Positions 8,466 to 18,376 of a stretch of 39,108 nt of DNA are shown piece by piece. The position numbers and the translations under genes were made by a program. The notes below the pieces were generated by a model that saw only the letters and a list, made by a program, of their open reading frames with translations, did not search any database and was not told the origin of the DNA. The first letter of the stretch is position 1, and each line of letters opens with the position of its first letter. This DNA is from Gallionella sp. UBA4121. GTDB taxonomy: Bacteria > Pseudomonadota > Gammaproteobacteria > Burkholderiales > Gallionellaceae. The stretch spans positions 6,278-45,385 of the forward strand of contig DFWZ01000006.1 in the NCBI GenBank assembly GCA_002381565.1, given 5' to 3'.

Positions 8466-8930
8466 TCAGTCGTGAACCAGTATTGTGGTGATATATTTCC
8501 ACTCGGCAGGGGCCAGCGGCGTGATGGACAGGCGGTTGCCCTGTTGCAGTGTGCGCATACGCGCAAGTTCAGGGTGCAGACGCAACTCACTCAATGGAAT
8601 CAGCGCGATTTTCCTGACCAGCTGCACATCCACATTGAACCAGCGCGGTTGTTCCTGTGTGGCCTTCTCATCGAAGTATTTGCTGCTCTTGTCGAACTGT
8701 TTCGCATCGGGATAGGCCGTGCTGGACACCCGTGCGATCCCGGCGATGCCGGGCACTTTGCAATTGGAATGGTAAAACAGCACGCCGTCACCTACCGTCA
8801 TCTGGTCGCGCATGAAATTGCGCGCCTGATAGTTGCGCACGCCATACCAGGCCACGCTTTGATCGGGGAAAGCGGCAAGATCGTCAATGCTGACGTCGGC
8901 GGGTTCGGATTTCATCAGCCAGTAGCGCAT
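8466..8930 (-). CDS. EVE domain protein (thymocyte nuclear protein 1-like)
   Basis: A 154-residue single-domain protein of the EVE family (PF01878; PUA-like fold), which binds modified bases in DNA or RNA. Hallmarks are the start MRYWLMKSEP, the WYGVRNYQARNFMRDQMTVGDGVLFYHSN segment and IPGIAGIARV-type core (here KVPGIAGIARV). Length equals the family norm. It is cytoplasmic with no signal peptide. It lies upstream of relA on the same strand; a functional tie is not established. An AT-rich stretch from 8940 to 9000 upstream should hold its promoter, but I cannot define the boxes. Confidence 0.88.
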   Translation of the reverse strand: MRYWLMKSEPADVSIDDLAAFPDQSVAWYGVRNYQARNFMRDQMTVGDGVLFYHSNCKVPGIAGIARVSSTAYPDAKQFDKSSKYFDEKATQEQPRWFNVDVQLVRKIALIPLSELRLHPELARMRTLQQGNRLSITPLAPAEWKYITTILVHD

Positions 8931-9144
8931 AGTGTATTTAGTATGTTAATAATGTTTTAAGTGATTGATTTTAATTAATATGTATCTGTATCTGTGCATG
9001 TTGTGCGATTCGGTAAAGTCACACAATGCACTAATGGTACCCGAACACAGGAAATTAATGCTACGTTCAATGGCGCAAGACGGGAAGTTGCGATACGCTT
9101 GCGCGTGAAGAAGCTTCGCTAACGACACGCACCAGGGATAAATC

Positions 9145-10404
9145 ATGACCGATATTGCAGGACGCGCCATTCAGGCTGAAAACATGCTCAGGCAACGTGA
9201 CCTCGCCAGGATGAAATGGATTGCCGCAGGTTTGCTGGCGTTTGCCGCCTGTCTGTATGTTCTCGGCAGGGCATTGGCGTGGGGCTATCTGGCGGCTTTT
9301 GCGGAAGCTGCGATGATAGGAGCGCTGGCGGACTGGTTTGCGGTGGTGGCTCTGTTTCGACACCCGCTGGGGGTGCCGATTCCCCACACGGCCATCATTA
9401 CCCGGAACAAGCGCAGTATCGCAAACAGTCTGGCCGATTTTGTGGTGGTGCAATTTTTGAGCGCGGAAGTTATCGCCGAGCGGCTCAAACGTTTTGACGC
9501 CGCCCGGCATTTGTCGCAGTGGCTGCCTGGTAATCGGGAAAAAGTTGCGGCGTACCTCAACAAAGCCATCGGATATGGCGTGAGGGCGCTGGATGACAGG
9601 CGTATCCACGATTTTATTGCCCAGGCTGCCCGCAACAAGCTGCAAAAGATCGATCTTTCGGTATTTATGGCAAACGGTCTTGAGCTGGTCACGCGGAATC
9701 AGCGGCACCGGAAAATATTGCACGGCGGACTGAATCGCTTTGCCGACTATGTAGAGAACCCCGATAATACGGAAAAAATTTCGGCCTTCATCAAGGGCTG
9801 GAGCGATAATTCCTTTGTGCAAAGCATGATTGAGCCTTTCGTCCCGACCATCCGCTCGGCTGTCGTCAACAAGCTGCGCGCGGCGGCTGATGATGAAACC
9901 AATGGCCTGTATCTTGAATTCGACGAACAAGTGCGCAACTACGTATCCCGCCTGCAGCAGGACACCGAATTGCAGGAATGGGTGACAAATCAGAAAAATG
10001 CCTGGCTTAATCACCCCGAGTTCGGTCATCAGATTGAATCGTTGTGGAGCCAGTTCCGCGACTGGGTGGTGCTTGATCTGTCGCATCCCGAGTCCGTGAT
10101 CGCCGGCAAAGTTGAAAGCATGGTGGGTGAACTGGAGTTGTATCTTGCCGGCGACGAGGAACTTCGCGCCTGGCTCAATGATCAGATTCAGGCTGCGCTG
10201 ATCAGGGTAGCTGATGCCAACAAGGGCCAGGTCGGGGACTTGATTCGGGAGGAATTTGGCAACTGGGACGACAAATATATGGTCAACCAGCTTGAGCTTT
10301 ATCTGGGGCGTGACTTGCAGTACATCCGCATCAATGGCACGCTGGTCGGCGGGCTGTTCGGACTGCTGATCTATACGGTAACGATGATGATAACTGGCAG
10401 CTAG
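9145..10404 (+). CDS. DUF445 family inner-membrane protein (YjiN-like)
   Basis: A 419-residue protein with two hydrophobic spans near the N-terminus (about residues 24-42 and 45-70) and one at the C-terminus (GTLVGGLFGLLIYTVTMMI). The MIGALADWFAVVALFRHPLG.PIPHTAII motif is diagnostic of DUF445. The large middle part is helical and soluble. Function is unknown in the family; E. coli YjiN is a homologue. AGGGA precedes ATG 9145 at good distance. It is divergent from the EVE gene and followed by prc on the same strand. Confidence 0.88.
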   Translation: MTDIAGRAIQAENMLRQRDLARMKWIAAGLLAFAACLYVLGRALAWGYLAAFAEAAMIGALADWFAVVALFRHPLGVPIPHTAIITRNKRSIANSLADFVVVQFLSAEVIAERLKRFDAARHLSQWLPGNREKVAAYLNKAIGYGVRALDDRRIHDFIAQAARNKLQKIDLSVFMANGLELVTRNQRHRKILHGGLNRFADYVENPDNTEKISAFIKGWSDNSFVQSMIEPFVPTIRSAVVNKLRAAADDETNGLYLEFDEQVRNYVSRLQQDTELQEWVTNQKNAWLNHPEFGHQIESLWSQFRDWVVLDLSHPESVIAGKVESMVGELELYLAGDEELRAWLNDQIQAALIRVADANKGQVGDLIREEFGNWDDKYMVNQLELYLGRDLQYIRINGTLVGGLFGLLIYTVTMMITGS

Positions 10405-10510
10405 TGTTGCAGGTGCTTTTAAAGGGCGCGTTCCCCGATTGCCAGACTTTTCAGGCTAACCGCCTGGACCCGTAAAATGGACTGCGTGTCGGAATTCGGG
10501 GTTATAGAGG

Positions 10511-10539
10511 TACGCTGAAAATAGTTAGGGATATATAAT
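10511..10539 (+). promoter_or_regulatory. Possible prc promoter
   Basis: A perfect -10 box TATAAT lies at 10534-10539, 25 bases before the prc start. The -35 region at 17-base spacing (TACGCT) is poor, so activation or an unusual element is possible. Confidence 0.4.
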
Positions 10540-10563
10540 GCCAGCCGACTTTGAGGAAGATAA

Positions 10564-12708
10564 ATGAAAAATAAATTACTGTGGATTTTGCTGGCGTTTA
10601 CGCTGGTTACGCTCAATACAGCGCAGGCTGATAAAGAGCTCATGCCGCTGCATCAGCAGACACAGGCAGCGCTTTTGTCCGCTGAAGTCCTGACCCGATA
10701 CCATTACAAACGCATACCGCTTGACGATGCATTGTCGTCGAAAATATTCGACAACTATCTGAAAGAGCTGGATGGCGAAAAGATTTTCTTCCTGCAGGCC
10801 GATATCGACAGGTTTGCAGATGCGCGAACGAAGCTTGATGATGCCATCATCAAGCAAGACCTGAGTATTCCTTTCGCCATGTTCAATCTTTATCAGCAGC
10901 GCATTACCGAGCGCGTCACATATGCGCGCAGCCTGCTGAAAAAAGGTTTTGATTTCGGCAAGAAGGAAAGCTATCAATACACCCGGAAAAATGCGCCCTG
11001 GGCAAAATCTGAAGCGGAGATGAATGACCTGTGGCGCCGGCGCGTTAAAAACGACTGGCTGCGTCTCAAGCTGGCTGGCATGGATGATAAAAGCATAGGC
11101 GAGACGCTGGGCAAACGCTACGACAATTCCCTGAACAGCATATCCAAGGTCAAAAGCGACGATGTATTTCAGGATTTCATGAATGCCTATGCGATGGCGA
11201 TCGATCCGCATTCAAATTATCTGGGCATACGTGCGTCCGAGGATTTCAATATTTCGATGAAACTGTCGCTTGTCGGCATTGGCGCCGTGCTTCAGGACAA
11301 GGATGAGTACACCACAATCAGGGAACTGGTGCCGGGCGGGCCTGCTGCCTTGTCGGGAAAATTGAAAGCAGGGGATCGCATCGTGGGCGTGGGGCAAGGT
11401 CGGGATGCGCCGGTTACAGACGTGATGGGCTGGCGCATCGACGACACGGTGGCGCAGATCAGGGGCGCCGAGGATACCGTGGTGCGCCTTGATGTACTGC
11501 CTGCGGAAGCCGGCCTGGACGGTAAACACAAGCTGATTTCACTGGTGCGAAAGAAAATCAGTCTGGATAAGCAGGCCGCTAAAAAATCAATTATCGAGGT
11601 GCGGGACGGGAATGCAACACGACGCATCGGCGTGATTTCCTTGCCCGGGTTCTATCAGGATTTTGCTGCACGTCAGAAGGGCGACAAGAATTTCAAAAGC
11701 GCGACGCGCGATGTCGCACGCCTGCTGGAGGAATTCAAAAAAGACAAAGTTGATAGCGTGCTGATGGATCTGCGTAACAATGGCGGTGGTTCACTGGATG
11801 AGGCGGTTGAGCTGACAGGCCTGTTTATAGGCAAAGGTCCGGTCGTGCAGCAACGCGATTCAAAAGGTAACGTAACCGTTGAGAGTGACACCGATGAAGG
11901 TGTTGCCTGGAACGGGCCGCTGGGCGTGCTTATCAATCACGGATCGGCCTCGGCATCCGAAATTTTTGCCGCAGCGATACAGGATTATGGCCGCGGCGTT
12001 GTGATCGGTGCGACCAGCTTTGGCAAGGGTACTGTGCAGTCCGTGATAAATCTGGATCGACTCGTGAAAAATGAAAAGCCAAAATATGGCGAACTCAAGA
12101 TGACCATCGCCCAGTTTTTCCGCATCAATGGCGGTACCACGCAGCTGCGCGGCGTGACGCCGGATATCAGTTTGCCGATGATGAGTGATGTGGAGGATTT
12201 CGGTGAGTCCAGCTACGGCAACGCCTTGCCCTGGACGCAGATTAAGGCGGCTGACTATCGGCCTGCCGGTGATTTGGCAGGCATCTTGCCCATGTTGGTC
12301 GTGAGCCACGACATGCGCGTGGCCCGCGACAAGGATTTTCAGTACTTGCGTGAAGATATTGCCGAGTTTGACGCTCAGCGCAAGAAAAATCTGATCTCGC
12401 TCAATGAAGCCGAGCGCAGCAAAGAGCGTTCAGCGCAAGAGGCACGGATAAAATTGCGTGAAAAATCCAGAGAAGCCGATAAAAGCGCCACTGCATCAGA
12501 TGCAGTCCTGAGCGCAGCCCTGGAAGACGACGGGTTGCAGTCCAATGAACGCAATCTCAACACTGACCTGGCAATCGAAAAAGCCAGAAAAAACGCCAAG
12601 GATGTATTGCTTGACGAAGCCGCACACATACTCAGCGATGAGGTGGGCCTGCTCAAAGGCAATGCAAATCTCGCGGCCAGCGTATTGCCAAAAGTGACCA
12701 TGCACTGA
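10564..12708 (+). CDS. prc: Carboxy-terminal processing protease Prc (Tsp), S41A family
   Basis: Periplasmic tail-specific serine protease that degrades proteins with nonpolar or ssrA-type C-termini and trims envelope proteins. It has 714 residues, close to the 682 of E. coli. Residues 1-22 are a Sec signal peptide ending AQA. The PDZ domain covers about residues 240-330 (TIRELVPGGPAALSGKLKAGDRIVG). The catalytic Ser463 sits in GSASASE and Lys488 in SFGKGT; the 25-residue distance equals that of the E. coli Ser-Lys dyad. A long charged helical C-terminal domain (DUF3340 type) follows. A strong GAGGAAG ribosome site precedes ATG 10564. The ribosomal context upstream is a separate DUF445 gene 159 bases away, so prc is likely its own unit. 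Confidence 0.93.
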   Translation: MKNKLLWILLAFTLVTLNTAQADKELMPLHQQTQAALLSAEVLTRYHYKRIPLDDALSSKIFDNYLKELDGEKIFFLQADIDRFADARTKLDDAIIKQDLSIPFAMFNLYQQRITERVTYARSLLKKGFDFGKKESYQYTRKNAPWAKSEAEMNDLWRRRVKNDWLRLKLAGMDDKSIGETLGKRYDNSLNSISKVKSDDVFQDFMNAYAMAIDPHSNYLGIRASEDFNISMKLSLVGIGAVLQDKDEYTTIRELVPGGPAALSGKLKAGDRIVGVGQGRDAPVTDVMGWRIDDTVAQIRGAEDTVVRLDVLPAEAGLDGKHKLISLVRKKISLDKQAAKKSIIEVRDGNATRRIGVISLPGFYQDFAARQKGDKNFKSATRDVARLLEEFKKDKVDSVLMDLRNNGGGSLDEAVELTGLFIGKGPVVQQRDSKGNVTVESDTDEGVAWNGPLGVLINHGSASASEIFAAAIQDYGRGVVIGATSFGKGTVQSVINLDRLVKNEKPKYGELKMTIAQFFRINGGTTQLRGVTPDISLPMMSDVEDFGESSYGNALPWTQIKAADYRPAGDLAGILPMLVVSHDMRVARDKDFQYLREDIAEFDAQRKKNLISLNEAERSKERSAQEARIKLREKSREADKSATASDAVLSAALEDDGLQSNERNLNTDLAIEKARKNAKDVLLDEAAHILSDEVGLLKGNANLAASVLPKVTMH

Positions 12709-12864
12709 TGGGCGTGGCGCGGAGCGTTTTGATTCTGTGCAAGATCCGTCAATCCGGGATTGGCCGTGCGCCAGTCCCTTGTTTTATCAATTTTGGATAG
12801 TCGGCGCAGTCATTGGCGGCTTTTCATGAATCCTTGTGGTTCCCCCAAAAACGTGGAGGTGTAA

Positions 12865-14826
12865 GTGAGTTCAACGTATGACGAGTCGTCATTCAAGGTT
12901 TTGCGCGGCCTGGAACCCGTGCGTCAGCGCCCGGGGATGTACACGACGCTGGATAATCCGAATCACATTATTACCGAAGTGGTGGACAATGCCTGCGATG
13001 AAGCGCTGGCCGGTTACTCAAAGAACATAATCGTCACGGCGCATGCCGATGGCTCGGTATCCGTTGAGGATGAAGGCCGTGGCATCCCGGTCGGAATCCA
13101 TCCGGAGGAAGGCGTATCCGTCGTCGAGGTCGCCTTTACCGTGCTGCACTCGGGCGGCAAGTTCGACAAGGAATCCGGTGGCGCATACAGGTTCGCAGGC
13201 GGCTTGCACGGTGTCGGTGTGGCCGTTACCAATGCGCTGTCGACTGCCGTTGAAATTACGGTGTACCGGGAAGGCGGCGAACATCATCTGCGCTTTGAAA
13301 ACGGTATTGCGGTCAGCCCGTTAACCCGGGTTGCTGCGTGTGCCAGGCGCCGGACCGGCACGATCGTACGGGCGTGGCCCGATACCCGCTATTTCGACAG
13401 TCCCGCTGTCAATCTGGCGCAACTGGAGCGCGCGCTGCGCGCCAAGGCCGTATTGCTGCCCGGCGTGACGATCACCTTATACATAGAAAAATCGGACGAG
13501 ACCAAATCGTGGTCCTATCCTGACGGATTGCGCGGCTATCTTGCCGAGGCGCTAACCGATCAGGAACTGGCAGCGCCGATTTTTACCGGCGAGCGATACA
13601 TTGCCAAAGGGGGAGACGACAGTTTTGTCGAGGGCGAGGGGGCGGCCTGGGCATTCGCCTGGGCGGAGGAGGGGGCGATTACCCGTGAATCCTATGTCAA
13701 TTTGATTCCGACCTGGTCGGGCGGCACGCACGACTCCGGTTTGCGCGACGGCATTTACAACGCGGTAAAAAGCTTCATCGATCTGCACGGCATGCTGCCA
13801 AAAGGGGTCAAGCTCGCCTCTGACGACGTGTTCTGTCGCGTGAGTTTTGTGCTGTCCGCCAAGCTGCTTGACCCCTCATTTCAGGGGCAAACCAAGGAAA
13901 AACTGGTGTCGCGCAATGCCCTGAAGCTGGTTTCCGGCATGGTCAGCGACCCGCTGTTGCTGTGGCTCAACGAGCACATCGAGTATGGTAAAAAAATAGC
14001 CGAGATTTCCATCCGCCAGGCGCAAAGCCGGATGAAGTCAACCCAGAAGATCGAGAAGAAAAAGGGATCATCGGTGGCTGTGCTTCCCGGAAAGCTGACC
14101 GATGCGGCGGAATTCAACCCCGCGCGCAACGAGCTTTTTCTGGTCGAGGGCGACTCGGCAGGCGGGTCAGCCAAGCAGGGACGCAACAAGGAGTTTCAGG
14201 CCATCCTGCCCTTGCGCGGCAAGGTGCTCAACACCTTTGAAGTCGACCGGGACAGGCTGTTTTCCAACGCCGAGGTGCATGACATTGCGGTTGCGATCGG
14301 CGTGGATCCGCACGGCATGGATGACAATGCCGACCTGTCCGGCCTGCGTTATCACAGTATCTACATCATGGCCGATGCGGATGTGGACGGCTCCCATATA
14401 GCCACGCTGCTGCTGACGCTGTTTTTCCGCCACTTCCCGCAACTGATAGCGAATGGCAACATCTACCTGGCCCAGCCGCCGCTGTTCCGCATCGACGTGC
14501 CCGCACAGGGCAAAAAGCCGTTGCGCAAGATGTATGCCCTGAACATCGATGAGTTAGCCTCAATCGAAGACCGGATGCGCAAGGAGAAGGTGCGCGAAGG
14601 TTCGTGGAGTATTTCGCGTTTCAAGGGCTTGGGCGAAATGAATCCGTTGCAGTTGTGGGAAACCACCATGTGCCCCGATACCCGACGCGCCCTGTGCGTT
14701 GAACTGGATGCGGGGTCATTCCTGGCGGCGGAACAAACCATGACCATGCTGATGGCAAAAAAGGAATCCGGCTCCCGGCGCGAGTGGCTGGAATTTCACG
14801 GTAACGAGGTAACAGGCGATGTCTGA
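12865..14826 (+). CDS. parE: DNA topoisomerase IV subunit B (ParE)
   Basis: ATPase subunit of topoisomerase IV, which unlinks daughter chromosomes. It has 653 residues. The N-terminus FKVLRGLEPVRQRPGMYT and the GHKL ATPase segments (EVVDNACDEALAG, GRGIPVG, GGLHGVGVAVTNALS) are clear. The TOPRIM domain shows EGDSAGGS (428-435) and the metal-binding DADVDGSH (504-511). Residues such as the KLVSRNALKLV and the IEYGKKIAE segments favour ParE over GyrB, and parC follows directly. The start is GTG at 12865, supported by an excellent GGAGGT at 12855-12860. The stop overlaps the parC start by eight bases. Confidence 0.95.
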   Translation: MSSTYDESSFKVLRGLEPVRQRPGMYTTLDNPNHIITEVVDNACDEALAGYSKNIIVTAHADGSVSVEDEGRGIPVGIHPEEGVSVVEVAFTVLHSGGKFDKESGGAYRFAGGLHGVGVAVTNALSTAVEITVYREGGEHHLRFENGIAVSPLTRVAACARRRTGTIVRAWPDTRYFDSPAVNLAQLERALRAKAVLLPGVTITLYIEKSDETKSWSYPDGLRGYLAEALTDQELAAPIFTGERYIAKGGDDSFVEGEGAAWAFAWAEEGAITRESYVNLIPTWSGGTHDSGLRDGIYNAVKSFIDLHGMLPKGVKLASDDVFCRVSFVLSAKLLDPSFQGQTKEKLVSRNALKLVSGMVSDPLLLWLNEHIEYGKKIAEISIRQAQSRMKSTQKIEKKKGSSVAVLPGKLTDAAEFNPARNELFLVEGDSAGGSAKQGRNKEFQAILPLRGKVLNTFEVDRDRLFSNAEVHDIAVAIGVDPHGMDDNADLSGLRYHSIYIMADADVDGSHIATLLLTLFFRHFPQLIANGNIYLAQPPLFRIDVPAQGKKPLRKMYALNIDELASIEDRMRKEKVREGSWSISRFKGLGEMNPLQLWETTMCPDTRRALCVELDAGSFLAAEQTMTMLMAKKESGSRREWLEFHGNEVTGDV

Positions 14827-17215
14827 TATTCAAGATGAGTTGTTCGAAGCGGCTGAACCAGAAAAGACGCCGGATGTGGAAGTGCTGGCTGTTACCTCGG
14901 GTTCACGCCAGTTTTTACCGCTGCCGGCCTTGCCGGAAGGCGACTTTGTGCCGCTTGCCCAGTATGCCGAGCGCGCCTATCTGGAATATGCGGTCTCGGT
15001 TGTGAAGGGACGGGCGCTGCCGGATGTCTGCGACGGGCAGAAACCGGTGCAGCGCCGCATTCTGTACGCCATGCGGGAAATGGGACTGACGCACAACAGC
15101 ACGTTCGTCAAATCGGCGCGCGTGGTGGGTGAGGTGCTGGGTAAATTCCATCCGCACGGTGATTCCTCCGCTTATGACGCGATGGTGAGACTGGCGCAGA
15201 ATTTCTCCTTGCGCTATCCGCTGGTCGACGGCCAGGGTAATTTCGGTTCGCGTGACGGCGACAATTCGGCCGCGATGCGTTATACGGAAGCCCGCCTGAC
15301 GCCCATCTCCGCCGTGTTGCTGTCCGAACTGGACATGGGCACCGTTGACATGATCCCGAACTATGACGGCCACTTTCAGGAACCCGCCATGCTGCCGGCA
15401 CGCCTGCCGATGGTGCTGCTCAACGGCGCATCCGGTATTGCAGTCGGCATGGCCACCGAGATCCCGTCGCATAACCTGCGCGAAGTGGGGAGCGCCGCAG
15501 CGCTTTGTGTCAGGAATCCGGAGTGCTCCGACGACGAGCTGTTAGGCCAGATCACAGGCCCGGATTTGCCCAGCGGCGCTCAGATCATTTCATCGCCGTT
15601 CGAGATTCGCGAATGCTACCGGACCGGGCGAGGCTCGCTGAAGATGCGCGCGCGCTGGAATGTCGAGGAACTGGCGCGCGGACAATGGCGCGTGGCGGTG
15701 TATGAACTCCCTCACGGCACATCCTCCAAGAAGATCATGGAGGAAATCGAAGAGCTGACCAACCCGAAGATCAGGATCAACAAGAAGGCATTGACGGCGG
15801 ATCAGGCGCAAAATAAGCAGCTGATTCTGTCCGTACTGGATAAGGTTGCCGACGAGTCGGACAAGGATCAGGCGGTGCGCCTGGTGTTCGAGCCTAAATC
15901 GGGGCGCCAGTCGGTCGATGAACTCATGACTATCCTGTTGGCGCACACCAGCCTGGAGAGCTCTCTTGCCATCAACATGGTGATGATCGGTATCGATGGC
16001 CGGCCAAAACAAAAAGCCATCACCGACATCATCCGCGAATGGGGCCAATTCCGCATCATGACGGTGCACAAGAGGTGCGCACATCGCCTGAGTCAGATCA
16101 ATGACCGCATCCATGTTCTGGAAGGGCGCATGACGGTCTTCCTCAATCTGGACGAAGTGATTGCGCTGATACGCGAGTCCGGCGACCCCAAGGCGGCACT
16201 GATCGCCAGGTTTGAATTGTCTGACCGTCAGGCCGAAGATATTCTGGAAATCCGCCTGCGCCAGCTGGCTAAAATGGAAGGCATCAAGATCGAGCGCGAG
16301 CTGAAAGCCTTGCAGGATGAAGGTGCGGATCTGAACAAGCTGCTGGGTTCAGATTCCCTGCTGCGCCGGCGCGTGGCGCGTGAGATCGAGGACGATATCA
16401 AGGCCTATGGTGACGACAGGCGCACGCTTATCGAGCAGGCCGAACGGGCCGTGCTGAGCGCGCAGGTTGTGGATGAGCCGGTGACTGTGATTATTTCCAG
16501 AAAATATTGGGGGCGCACGCGTTTGGGTCATGGACTGGATCTATCCGGGATCGCCTTCAAGGAAGGGGACGGGCAGCTATCCGTGTTCGAGTGCCGCAGC
16601 ACCGATTATTGCATCGCAATATGCAGCAATGGCAGGGTTTGCAGTATTCCCGTGAGCCAGCTCCCCGGCGGACGCGGCGACGGTGTGCCGTTGACCACGT
16701 TGATCGAACTGGCGCAAGGGGCCAGGATAGCCCATGTGATTTGCGGCGCGATTGATCAGAGCGTCATGCTGGCAACGACGGTCAGTTACGGGTTTATCTG
16801 CACGATCGCGAACATGACAGGGCGCAACAAGGCCGGCAAGCAGTTCATCACGATCGAGGGTGATGAGCTGATCCTCCCTCCCGTTCTGTTTACGCCCACC
16901 GAGCAATCATGGGTGATTTCGGTGAGCCGTTCGGGGCGTCTGCTGGCATTCCCGCTGGCAGAGATGAAGCGGCTTGCCGCGGGCGGGCGCGGGCTGATCG
17001 TGATGGGGCTGGAAGATAATGATGAACTGGCAGGCGTCATCGTGGCCGGAAAATCAAAGATCGTCGTCACAACCCAGACAGCAGCAGGCCGCGAGCAAAT
17101 TATTCGCCTGTCGGAGACGGATTTGCAGGCTCATTTAGCCAAGCGGGCCAGGATGGGCAAGATGCTGCCGGTGAAAGCAAAAACTGTTGTGACGCAGGTG
17201 GAGAGCGCCAACTGA
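14819..17215 (+). CDS. parC: DNA topoisomerase IV subunit A (ParC)
   Basis: Breakage-rejoining subunit of topoisomerase IV, 798 residues; E. coli ParC has 752, the excess being mostly an N-terminal extension of about 30 residues. Catalytic Tyr155 lies in AMRYTEARL. The quinolone-determining segment HPHGDSSAYDA has Ser116 (wild-type-like) and Asp120 where E. coli has Glu84. The C-terminal part (about 500-798) is the beta-pinwheel DNA-wrapping domain with degenerate repeats such as VCSIPVSQLPGGRGDGV. It is coupled to parE by an eight-base overlap. No clear T-rich terminator follows. Confidence 0.95.
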   Translation: MSDIQDELFEAAEPEKTPDVEVLAVTSGSRQFLPLPALPEGDFVPLAQYAERAYLEYAVSVVKGRALPDVCDGQKPVQRRILYAMREMGLTHNSTFVKSARVVGEVLGKFHPHGDSSAYDAMVRLAQNFSLRYPLVDGQGNFGSRDGDNSAAMRYTEARLTPISAVLLSELDMGTVDMIPNYDGHFQEPAMLPARLPMVLLNGASGIAVGMATEIPSHNLREVGSAAALCVRNPECSDDELLGQITGPDLPSGAQIISSPFEIRECYRTGRGSLKMRARWNVEELARGQWRVAVYELPHGTSSKKIMEEIEELTNPKIRINKKALTADQAQNKQLILSVLDKVADESDKDQAVRLVFEPKSGRQSVDELMTILLAHTSLESSLAINMVMIGIDGRPKQKAITDIIREWGQFRIMTVHKRCAHRLSQINDRIHVLEGRMTVFLNLDEVIALIRESGDPKAALIARFELSDRQAEDILEIRLRQLAKMEGIKIERELKALQDEGADLNKLLGSDSLLRRRVAREIEDDIKAYGDDRRTLIEQAERAVLSAQVVDEPVTVIISRKYWGRTRLGHGLDLSGIAFKEGDGQLSVFECRSTDYCIAICSNGRVCSIPVSQLPGGRGDGVPLTTLIELAQGARIAHVICGAIDQSVMLATTVSYGFICTIANMTGRNKAGKQFITIEGDELILPPVLFTPTEQSWVISVSRSGRLLAFPLAEMKRLAAGGRGLIVMGLEDNDELAGVIVAGKSKIVVTTQTAAGREQIIRLSETDLQAHLAKRARMGKMLPVKAKTVVTQVESAN

Positions 17216-17398
17216 AAATGTGGTGTTTGCCTGCAAATTGAAACTTCTGAAAGCCGTTACTTGTGACAGGAAGCAAACGAGACGTTGCGGACTGTGGCGA
17301 TTTACTGAAAATATTGTCAATTAACATTACTCTGACCACAGATATTTTAGAGTTGATATGCCAAGTCTGCTATTTCTTTAATATCGTTGCTTGATAGA

Positions 17399-18313
17399 TT
17401 ATTCGCGCAGTGCATCTTGACTGTCAGGCTGGATATTTTCCACCTTATCGCCTTTCCCGAGATTGCATTTGAAACAAAGCGTGCGCAAGTTCTCCTCTGT
17501 ATTTTGACCTCCACGCGACCACGGATAAATATGATCTATGTGTAATTCAACTGTTCCATCTTTAGCTGGTGAAGCACCGCATATTACGCATCTGAACTTG
17601 TCACGTACGAGAACTCTATAACGTAAGGCCAGACTGATTGAACGAGGAACAGGTTCTGCATATTTCGGATGATCATTCTGAAAGACAGGGGGTTGAACAG
17701 GCTCAACGGACTCAGTCTGCAACTCAGAGGATTCACTTATTTCCGTCACAAAAGCAGTTAAACTTGCCCGCCATCCGCCCCAACGGTGAATATAGGCCTT
17801 GGGGCCGACAATTGAAGGGGAATGCTTTAGTTCACCGAAATTTGGCTGTCTGCCGTAGTGTGTCCAAAGAGTGAGAATGTTTTCGAAACACTCTTGGTCT
17901 GTGTAGCGCCGCCCCAATGGAACAGGATTAAGACCAACTTCTGCAAGAATGGACTCCCATTTGCCGAAGCGTCGTGTGATTGCCCCCCTATATAACCCTA
18001 ATCGTTCCGCAATTTCTTTTTCAGTGACCGAATTTCCAGGGTTCTTTTCGGCAAACTCCCGCAGAGTTTTAAGAACGGAATCACGGCTTAGGACTCGCGA
18101 TCGTGGCGCAACTGATTCGCTTATACCAGCCTTGTCCAATGCCTCAGTCCAAGAACCAAAGCGTTTGTGTAGCGTTGAGGAGTGAACACGCCCCAAAGAG
18201 TCAAAGCGATCACGAGTAAGACGCTGATCCTGCAGCGATTCGGCGACACGTCGCAACTCCGCAAGAAGTGACTCGTCGCTGTATTCGTCAAGAGTGGTTA
18301 GTTCAAATTTCAT
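17399..18313 (-). CDS. HNH endonuclease with homing-endonuclease-associated repeats
   Basis: A 304-residue probable nuclease. Three copies of a helical DNA-binding repeat lie at about residues 15-65, 75-130 and 140-190; each ends in a variant of RFGSWTEALDKAGI, RFGKWESILAEVGL or RWGGWRASLTAF, the pattern of the homing endonuclease associated repeat. The C-terminal HNH domain has a zinc CxxC pair (CVIC, residues 242-245), the catalytic HIDHIYPWSRGG segment, Asn275 in TEENLR, and a second CxxC (CFKC, 280-283). The start is set at ATG 18313 with GGAA upstream; the frame continues to a TTG at 18331. Such genes are solitary homing or defence nucleases. It opens the AT-richer island after parC and has no intron or intein visible beside it. 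Confidence 0.85.
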   Translation of the reverse strand: MKFELTTLDEYSDESLLAELRRVAESLQDQRLTRDRFDSLGRVHSSTLHKRFGSWTEALDKAGISESVAPRSRVLSRDSVLKTLREFAEKNPGNSVTEKEIAERLGLYRGAITRRFGKWESILAEVGLNPVPLGRRYTDQECFENILTLWTHYGRQPNFGELKHSPSIVGPKAYIHRWGGWRASLTAFVTEISESSELQTESVEPVQPPVFQNDHPKYAEPVPRSISLALRYRVLVRDKFRCVICGASPAKDGTVELHIDHIYPWSRGGQNTEENLRTLCFKCNLGKGDKVENIQPDSQDALRE

Positions 18314-18376
18314 AAATTCCAAAACGAACAACGGTTAAATTTAGCTGCCGCCGGAAAGATGGGTTAACCTAACTCG

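Noticed and set aside
9067..10086. 339-codon frame opposite the DUF445 gene
   Set aside because: Antisense shadow; the plus-strand protein has clear family motifs and a ribosome site.
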